64,000 nt of DNA, taken from contig CP080408.1 in the NCBI GenBank assembly GCA_019448215.1, positions 1,860,001 through 1,924,000 of the forward strand. Reading direction: 5' to 3'. The position numbers and the translations under genes are program-made. Positions 58,819 to 64,000 of this stretch are shown here, piece after piece. The DNA is from Thalassovita mediterranea (GTDB lineage: Bacteria > Pseudomonadota > Alphaproteobacteria > Caulobacterales > Hyphomonadaceae). Below the pieces are notes generated by a model that was given only the letters and a program-made list of their open reading frames with translations, did no database searches and was not told the DNA's origin. Position 1 is the first letter of the stretch. Each line of letters opens with the position of its first letter.

Positions 58819-59769
58819 CTAAACCTCTGCGGCGAGCACGCGCGGGAGTTTGAAGGTCACTGTCTCTTTCGCGGTCGTGACGTGCTCGACTTCGATGTCG
58901 AAGCGGGCGCGGCAGGCGGCTATGAGGCCCTGGACGAGGTCTTCAGGCGCCGAGGCACCGGCCGTAAGGCCCAGCGTGCTGACGCCATCAAACCAGTCCC
59001 AGTCGACATCCGCCGCACTGGCGACAAGGCGCGAATCCTTCGCCCCGGCGCGCAGAGCCACCTCGACGAGGCGTTTGGAATTGGAGGACGTCTCCGCCCC
59101 GATGACCAGGAAGAGGTCACAGCCGTCCGCCATCGCCTTCACGGCTTCCTGACGGTTGGTCGTGGCGTAGCAAATGTCTTCCTTATGCGGGGTCGCGATG
59201 CCCGGGAAGCGGTCCTGTAGGATGCCGACAATGTCCGCGGTATCGTCGACCGACAGCGTGGTCTGCGTGACGAAGGCGACGTTGGCCGCATCGCGCGGCT
59301 CAAAGACGCGGGCATCCTCTTCAGTTTCGATGAGTGCGATGGCGCCGTCCGGCAGCTGTCCCATAGTGCCGATGACTTCCGGGTGGCCTGCATGGCCGAT
59401 CAGGACGATTTCCTTGCCGGCCCTGTGATGACGCTCTGCCTCGACATGGACCTTGGATACGAGCGGGCAGGTCGCATCGACATAGACCATGTTGCGACGC
59501 TCTGCTTCTGCGGGCACGGCCTTGGGCACGCCATGGGCGGAAAAGACGACCGGCCGGTCAGGCGGGCACTCATCCAGCTCTTCAACGAAGACTGCGCCGA
59601 GCGATTCGAGCCGCGAGACGACGTGCTGATTGTGCACGATCTCGTGGCGCACATAGACGGGCGCGCCCCACTTGCTGAGGGCTTCCTCGACAATCTGGAT
59701 GGCCCTGTCGACGCCTGCACAGAAGCCGCGCGGAGCGGCGAGCCTGATTTGCAGTTTTTGGCGGTCCAT
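58819..59769 (-). CDS. ispH: 4-hydroxy-3-methylbut-2-enyl diphosphate reductase
   Basis: IspH makes IPP and DMAPP in the MEP pathway. The 316-residue 4Fe-4S protein has [16 protein letters not shown] (first Cys), [20 protein letters not shown] (second Cys), and [15 protein letters not shown] (third Cys) with [15 protein letters not shown]. The start, ATG 59769, follows GGAGGATTTTT. It is divergent from the lipoprotein gene at 59881. Confidence 0.97.
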   Translation of the reverse strand: MDRQKLQIRLAAPRGFCAGVDRAIQIVEEALSKWGAPVYVRHEIVHNQHVVSRLESLGAVFVEELDECPPDRPVVFSAHGVPKAVPAEAERRNMVYVDATCPLVSKVHVEAERHHRAGKEIVLIGHAGHPEVIGTMGQLPDGAIALIETEEDARVFEPRDAANVAFVTQTTLSVDDTADIVGILQDRFPGIATPHKEDICYATTNRQEAVKAMADGCDLFLVIGAETSSNSKRLVEVALRAGAKDSRLVASAADVDWDWFDGVSTLGLTAGASAPEDLVQGLIAACRARFDIEVEHVTTAKETVTFKLPRVLAAEV

Positions 59770-59880
59770 AAAAATCCTCCTGCACACGACGCAGATGGGG
59801 CGTTGCGCCATTTGCTGGTGCCCGGTAACACTGCACCTCTTACATGGACAGCCTCGCCCGCGAGGCCAAGACCACAAGGC

Positions 59881-60444
59881 ATGATTATGCGCGTTCTAGC
59901 TGTACTTGCTGCCGGACTTATGCTCGCGGCCTGCGGAAGCAACCCACTGACACGGGCGCTGGATACGCGCCAGAACGCTGGCCCATGTCCGCCAGCTGCG
60001 GCGCTTTATGATGCCTCGCGCGTCGTGAAGCTTCAGGGCGAAGGCAACAGCTATAACAACATCACCTATACGGGTGAAATCACGCGCGTGAATCTCGTCT
60101 GCCGTTATGTCGATGACCAGCCGATGCGCGCTGAAGTCGAGATTGATTTCGCGTTCGGCAAAGGCCCGCAGGCGACCTCAAACAGCCACACTTACAATTA
60201 CTGGGTCGCGGTGACGCGCCGCAGCTCCAAGGTTCTGGCCAAGCAATACTTCACGGTCGACGCAAATTTCGCTGGCAACACGGTCGATGGCCGCCGCGAA
60301 GTCATTCAGGACATTCTGGTGCCGCGCGCCGATGAGACGATTTCGGGGTCTAACTTCGAAGTGATTGTCGGCTTCGACCTCACCGATGAGCAGCTCGCCT
60401 TCAACCGTGAAGGCCGCCGCTTCCGCCTCGACGCCGGCAGCTGA
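59881..60444 (+). CDS. putative lipoprotein
   Basis: A 187-residue lipoprotein: [14 protein letters not shown] gives the lipobox Cys, followed by [37 protein letters not shown], and a beta-rich C-terminus [17 protein letters not shown]. No family recognised. Two ATGs (59881, 59887) compete; both give a short n-region. The argS start is 24 bases after the stop, so the two are likely in one operon. Confidence 0.7.
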   Translation: MIMRVLAVLAAGLMLAACGSNPLTRALDTRQNAGPCPPAAALYDASRVVKLQGEGNSYNNITYTGEITRVNLVCRYVDDQPMRAEVEIDFAFGKGPQATSNSHTYNYWVAVTRRSSKVLAKQYFTVDANFAGNTVDGRREVIQDILVPRADETISGSNFEVIVGFDLTDEQLAFNREGRRFRLDAGS

Positions 60445-60468
60445 CACTAGAAACTTCCGGAAACGGCC

Positions 60469-62232
60469 ATGATGGATCTCGTTACGCACCTGTCGAAGGT
60501 ATTCGAACAGGCATTTGAAGCTGAAGGCTTTGAAAGCCGCTGGGGCGCTGTGCGCCGCTCGGACCGGCCGGAGCTTGCCGATTTCCAGTGCAATGGCTGC
60601 ATGGGCGCTGCCAAATCCAAGGGCATCGTGCCGCGAGATCTCGCCACCACGATTGCCGAGAAGGTGCAGGGCGACGAGGCGATTGAGCGCGTCGATGTTG
60701 CTGGCCCCGGCTTTCTGAACATCAAGGTAACGTCCGCTGCGCTTTCGCGTCAGGCCGAAGCGGTTCGCGCAGATGACAAGGCTGGCGGCGGCGCTGTCGC
60801 ATCGCCTGAAAAGGTCGTGATCGACTTTGGCGGCCCGAACGTCGCAAAGCCGATGCATGTCGGCCACCTTCGCTCAGCCGTCATTGGCGACACGCTCTGC
60901 CGTCTTTTCCGCTTCCTCGGCGAGGACGTGACGGGTGACGCGCACCTTGGCGACTGGGGCCTGCAGATGGGCCACCTCATCACAGAGCTTCTCGCTGAGC
61001 AGCCCGACCTCATCTATTTCCGTCCCGACTTTTCCGGGCCCTATCCTGAAGAGCCGCCGGTCACGATCGAAGACCTTGGCCGTCTATATCCGCAGGCCTC
61101 TGCAAAGGCGAAGGCCGACCCGGCCCGCAATGAGGCAAGCCAGCTCGCCGTCGCCGAGATGCAGGCCGGGCATCCCGGCTACCGCGCACTGCTGCGCCAC
61201 TTCATCAATGTGTCAGTCGACGCGCTGAAGATCGACTACTCCTTCCTGGGCGTCGAGTTCGACCTCTGGAAAGGTGAGAGCGATGTCGATGGGCTGATCT
61301 CCGGCATGGTGGAGGACCTGAAAGACAAGGGCCTCGCCAAACTGGATGACGGCGCCTGGATCATCGACGTCGCCCGCGAGAGCGACAAGAAAGAGATGCC
61401 GCCCTTCATGGTCATCAATTCGCGTGGTGGCACCGGCTATCACGCGACCGACCTTGCGACCATTGTCGACCGGGTCGAGACGCTGCATCCGGACCGCATG
61501 CTCTACGTGGTCGACCAGCGTCAGGCACTCCACTTCGAACAGGTTTTCCGCGCCGCGGACATGGCAGGCCTCATGGCTGAGGACCGGCTGGAGCATATCG
61601 GCTTCGGCACGGTGAACGGCACGGACGGCAAACCGTTCAAGACGCGTGAAGGCGGCGTGCTTCGCCTCGCAGACCTCAACCGCATGGCGCTCGAAGAAGC
61701 TGAAAAGCGGATCGGTGAGACTGGCCTGTCCGGTGATATCGGCGAGGACGAACGCGCAAAGATCGCCGCGCTAGTGGCGCGCGCCGCCCTTCGATTTGCT
61801 GATCTGCAGAATGTGCGCACGACGAACTACGTCTTCGACCTTGAGCGGTTTACCAGCTTTGAGGGCAAGACAGGCCCGTACCTTCTCTATGCAGCCGTGC
61901 GTATCAAATCGCTTCTGCGCCGCGCGAAGGAAGCTGGTCATGCCGCAGGCGAGATCCGCATCGAGAGCGACACAGAACGCGCGCTGGTTCTGGCGCTGGA
62001 CGGGTTCGCAGGCGCGCTCGAGCAGTCCCATGCAAAGCGCCAGCCGCACATCCTCTGTGAGCATGTCTATTCGCTCGCCCAGGCCTTCAGCGCGCTCTAT
62101 GCCGCCCACCCGATTGCCAATGAAGAGGATGCGGGTCTTCGCGCCTCGCGCCTTGGCCTTTGTGAGGCTGTGCTAAGGCAGCTTGAGGCAGGCCTCGCCA
62201 TTCTCGGCATCGAGGCGCCAGAGCGCATGTAG
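60469..62232 (+). CDS. argS: arginyl-tRNA synthetase
   Basis: A 587-residue class I synthetase. The HIGH motif lies in GGPNVAKPMHVGHLRSAVIGD, an N-terminal Add-1 domain precedes it, the KMSKS-equivalent is in KPFKTREGG, and the C-terminal anticodon-binding helices end with ARL-like sequence (LGLCEAVLRQLEAGLAILG). Length fits. Essential for translation. Confidence 0.97.
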   Translation: MMDLVTHLSKVFEQAFEAEGFESRWGAVRRSDRPELADFQCNGCMGAAKSKGIVPRDLATTIAEKVQGDEAIERVDVAGPGFLNIKVTSAALSRQAEAVRADDKAGGGAVASPEKVVIDFGGPNVAKPMHVGHLRSAVIGDTLCRLFRFLGEDVTGDAHLGDWGLQMGHLITELLAEQPDLIYFRPDFSGPYPEEPPVTIEDLGRLYPQASAKAKADPARNEASQLAVAEMQAGHPGYRALLRHFINVSVDALKIDYSFLGVEFDLWKGESDVDGLISGMVEDLKDKGLAKLDDGAWIIDVARESDKKEMPPFMVINSRGGTGYHATDLATIVDRVETLHPDRMLYVVDQRQALHFEQVFRAADMAGLMAEDRLEHIGFGTVNGTDGKPFKTREGGVLRLADLNRMALEEAEKRIGETGLSGDIGEDERAKIAALVARAALRFADLQNVRTTNYVFDLERFTSFEGKTGPYLLYAAVRIKSLLRRAKEAGHAAGEIRIESDTERALVLALDGFAGALEQSHAKRQPHILCEHVYSLAQAFSALYAAHPIANEEDAGLRASRLGLCEAVLRQLEAGLAILGIEAPERM

Positions 62233-62237
62233 CGCCC

Positions 62238-62266
62238 GGTTAACGAAAGCGGCCGCTTCGTTAACC
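62238..62266. repeat. 29-bp dyad after argS
   Basis: Arms GGTTAACGAA and TTCGTTAACC flank AGCGGCCGC (a NotI-type octamer GCGGCCGC at 62249-62256), giving almost full two-fold symmetry. It lies 6 bases after the argS stop. TTAAC half-sites on both sides recall CtrA-like TTAAC elements, though spacing is not the canonical TTAA-N7-TTAA. A hairpin role is possible; there is no T run. Confidence 0.6.
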
Positions 62267-62389
62267 CTTTCAGCCCCGATTCAAGAGCCTGCGCCGCAAA
62301 TTAGCGGTTCAGCCCGTCATGCCGGTAACCTTCGTGCAAGGCCTCTTTCCTATGCTGCCTATGGAACGCGGCGCCTGAAGGAGAGCCTC

Positions 62390-62827
62390 ATGCTTAAAGA
62401 CATCATCTCGGTGGCAGCGATTGAAACGGGCCTCGAAGAGCCGGTGGCCCGTCACGCGGTCGGCATCGTCTTTAACGCAGCGCAAAGGCAAGGCAGCGAC
62501 CTCATCGAACGCGTCTTCGCGCAAGTGCCGGGCGCGCGAACCCTGTCGGCCTCAACTGCGACCCGCGAAGGTTCGCCGCGCGGCCCGATTGCCCAGCTGA
62601 TTGAACAGACCCCTGGCGGACGTCGCCACGTTTCCTTCGACATGTTTCTTCGTCTGCAGCGGGCAGGCCTCGGCCATGCCGAAATCGCCGCCCTGATGAC
62701 GTCGATCAGCCGCGTCCTAGGTACGCGGTTCTCCCTCGGAGAAACGGCGCTTCTCGCGGCGCTCTTTGAAGGCAGCACGCCCGAAATGCCGGAAGAAGAC
62801 CAGGGCCGCAGCAGCGCGGTCGCCTGA
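62390..62827 (+). CDS. hypothetical protein
   Basis: A 145-residue soluble protein: MLKDIISVAAIETGLEEPVA, VGIVFNAAQRQGSDLIERVF, FDMFLRLQRAGLGHAEIAALMTSISRVLGTRFSLGETALLAALFEG. The helical pattern resembles DUF2780/YidB-like small proteins, but I cannot assign it. GAAGGAGAG precedes the ATG. The dyad at 62238-62266 is 124 bases upstream. Confidence 0.6.
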   Translation: MLKDIISVAAIETGLEEPVARHAVGIVFNAAQRQGSDLIERVFAQVPGARTLSASTATREGSPRGPIAQLIEQTPGGRRHVSFDMFLRLQRAGLGHAEIAALMTSISRVLGTRFSLGETALLAALFEGSTPEMPEEDQGRSSAVA

Positions 62828-62918
62828 TCGCTTAGCGACCACTTCGAAATGACGGCATGCGTCGCTGGCGCTGCGATAGGGCTTCCCAATCGCGGGCGCG
62901 CAGCTTAGCACCCATTGC

Positions 62919-63257
62919 ATGACGACAAGCGACCAGATCCAGACCCTTCCGTCCCTCACTGTCGAAACAGATAGCCGGGCAAGCTTTACCTCGGACGCAC
63001 TTGATGCCGGCGCGCTCTGCGCCCTGTCGATCCGGGCTATGCAGGCAGCGGCCGCCGCGCTTTCCGGCCCTGCGAACGCGCAGCTAGTCTCCATCAGCCA
63101 CGATGTGACGGGAAAACCCTTCGAAGGCGGAAGCGCGGCAGTCGAAAGCCGGACCGATCGTCAGACGCGTACGCTGATTTTCATGGGGTCAGAGCTTTCC
63201 TCTGCGGCAGGTCTGCACATCCGTTCGACCGCGATTTTCCGGCTGGACGCCGCCTGA
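62919..63257 (+). CDS. hotdog-like thioesterase family protein (tentative)
   Basis: A 112-residue protein. LSIRAMQAAAAALSGPANAQLVSISHDVTGKPFEGGSAAVESRT and DRQTRTLIFMGSELSS look like the helix and beta strands of an acyl-CoA thioesterase hotdog domain, though no catalytic Asp/Glu motif stands out. It ends IRSTAIFRLDAA. I start at ATG 62919. Uncertain assignment. Confidence 0.45.
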   Translation: MTTSDQIQTLPSLTVETDSRASFTSDALDAGALCALSIRAMQAAAAALSGPANAQLVSISHDVTGKPFEGGSAAVESRTDRQTRTLIFMGSELSSAAGLHIRSTAIFRLDAA

Positions 63258-63394
63258 CTTCGGACGCCTGAGCAGATTGGCAACACCCTGCACGCTGCGT
63301 GCAGCGCCGCCATCTTGTTTCACTTTACAACTCTTTCCGTGTGCGTGCAGACTCGGCGCCGGCTGATAGGAAAAAGGGGCTGGCGTCCGTCCAC

Positions 63395-64000
63395 ATGATG
63401 ATGCACCGCCGAACAACTGAGGGCCCCGAAGAGGGGGCTCACGCCTCCGTCCATTTCGGGGACGAATCGCGTGATCTGGCCGCGCTGTGGCTGCACGCGA
63501 CCGGCTTTAACGGCATGACCTACAAGTCGATGCTGGCCCCGCTTGGCGAACGCCATCGGGTCGCCGCACTCGACATGCGCGGGCATGGGCTCACCAGCCT
63601 GCCGGCAGACCCGAAGACGCTGAAATCCTGGCATGTCTACCGCGACGATGTGATCGACTTCCTAGAGAAGGAATCGACCGGACCTGTCGTGCTTGGTGGC
63701 CATTCAATGGGCGGCTGCGTCTCGCTTCTGGTGGCGGGCAAGCGGCCTGACCTTGTCGCAGGCCTCGTGCTGGTCGATCCGGTCGTGCTGAACCCGCGCT
63801 TCTATTTCTGGCTCCATGTCCTGCCTTTCGTGCGCCAGACCAACCAGATGTCGCGTCAGGCCAAGCGCCGTCGCGCCGAATTCACGAGCCGTGAGGCCGC
63901 CTATGAGGCCTATCACGGCAAGGGCGCCTTCAAGAGCTGGCGCGAGCCTTTCCTGAACGACTATCTCGAAGATGGCGTCAGGGAGACGACCAATGAAAAG
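63395..64000 (+). CDS. alpha/beta hydrolase, 3' end outside window
   Basis: Open from ATG 63395 to the last base (202 codons). LWLHATGFNGMTYKSMLAPL carries the oxyanion segment, DMRGHGLTSLP the acid-side strand, and VVLGGHSMGGCVSLLVA the nucleophile elbow with Ser. The His is beyond the window. Alpha/beta hydrolase of the epoxide hydrolase/esterase type; substrate unknown. Three ATGs in a row (63395, 63398, 63401) mark the start. Confidence 0.85.
   Translation, partial: MMMHRRTTEGPEEGAHASVHFGDESRDLAALWLHATGFNGMTYKSMLAPLGERHRVAALDMRGHGLTSLPADPKTLKSWHVYRDDVIDFLEKESTGPVVLGGHSMGGCVSLLVAGKRPDLVAGLVLVDPVVLNPRFYFWLHVLPFVRQTNQMSRQAKRRRAEFTSREAAYEAYHGKGAFKSWREPFLNDYLEDGVRETTNEK

Noticed and set aside
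59383-59880. N-terminal extension of the lipoprotein at 59881
   Set aside because: The extension runs antisense through ispH and would bury the lipobox signal; the ATG at 59881 is far better.
62183-62389. N-terminal extension of the unknown protein at 62390
   Set aside because: It runs through the end of argS and the dyad; the ATG with GGAG at 62390 is favoured.
1-64000. CRISPR arrays, tRNA/rRNA genes, IS elements or prophage
   Set aside because: No regularly spaced repeats, no cloverleaf-like stretches in the gaps, and no transposase, integrase or phage structural genes were seen by reading; a dedicated tRNA scan was not possible.

Overview
The window is a gene-dense, GC-rich stretch of an alphaproteobacterial chromosome. 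Housekeeping genes such as dapD, fmt-def, ychF, pth-rplY, prs, proC, lgt, purB, ispH and argS, the GTG/TTG starts and the many ATGA stop-start overlaps fit a Hyphomonadaceae/Caulobacterales-type organism. That placement is inferred from gene content and style, not from a marker-gene tree. I found no rRNA, tRNA, prophage, IS element or CRISPR array.

Layout. 1-7.6 kb: end of an S41 peptidase, a globin, an SDR lacking the usual Tyr/Lys, a GST, an Old Yellow Enzyme, dapD, a Cys-rich unknown, a CaCA exchanger and a second, secreted S41 protein. 7.6-12.5 kb: a methyltransferase/MaoC pair, an XRE regulator with a four-TM partner behind two abutting 18-bp palindromes, then CinA-like, alpha/beta hydrolase, GNAT and hydroxyacid dehydrogenase genes. 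12.5-16.2 kb: leftward AAA-truA-GNAT-fmt and def, with a possible micro-ORF after def. 16.3-24.3 kb: lipoproteins, rmuC, a sigma-like protein, a VOC protein, a flavodoxin, ychF, a membrane-anchored TIR-like protein, pth and rplY.

24.4-26.3 kb holds the most distinctive unit: a BlaI/MecI-type repressor overlapping a BlaR1-like M56 membrane metalloprotease whose extracytoplasmic end is an M23/LytM domain instead of a penicillin-binding domain. Two BlaI-type dyads lie in front. In the M23 domain the zinc ligands are intact but one catalytic His is Gln, which suggests a cell-wall fragment sensor rather than a hydrolase.

26.3-31.7 kb: a leftward run of aldehyde dehydrogenase, prs, pgeF, COQ9-like, proC and YbjN genes. 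32-34.5 kb: modABC. 34.5-39.4 kb: ubiK-like, lgt, a MidA-like methyltransferase, and an EnvZ/OmpR/MarR block. 39.4-44.5 kb: branched-chain aminotransferase, PP2C-like phosphatase, 1-Cys peroxiredoxin, SixA-like phosphatase, a small basic protein behind a 34-bp dyad, and divergent DUF2256 and renalase-like genes. 44.6-51.4 kb: a glycosyltransferase, two acyl-CoA dehydrogenases flanking a secreted protein, and an FMN glutamate-synthase-like protein. 51.4-64 kb: a class A PBP, a thioredoxin-like protein divergent from an AGCS symporter, purB, an HxlR regulator divergent from an NTF2-SDR pair, ispH, argS, and the start of an alpha/beta hydrolase.

Several non-coding gaps carry short hairpin repeats of two families (near 15.4, 19.6-19.8, 28.9 and 55.6 kb).
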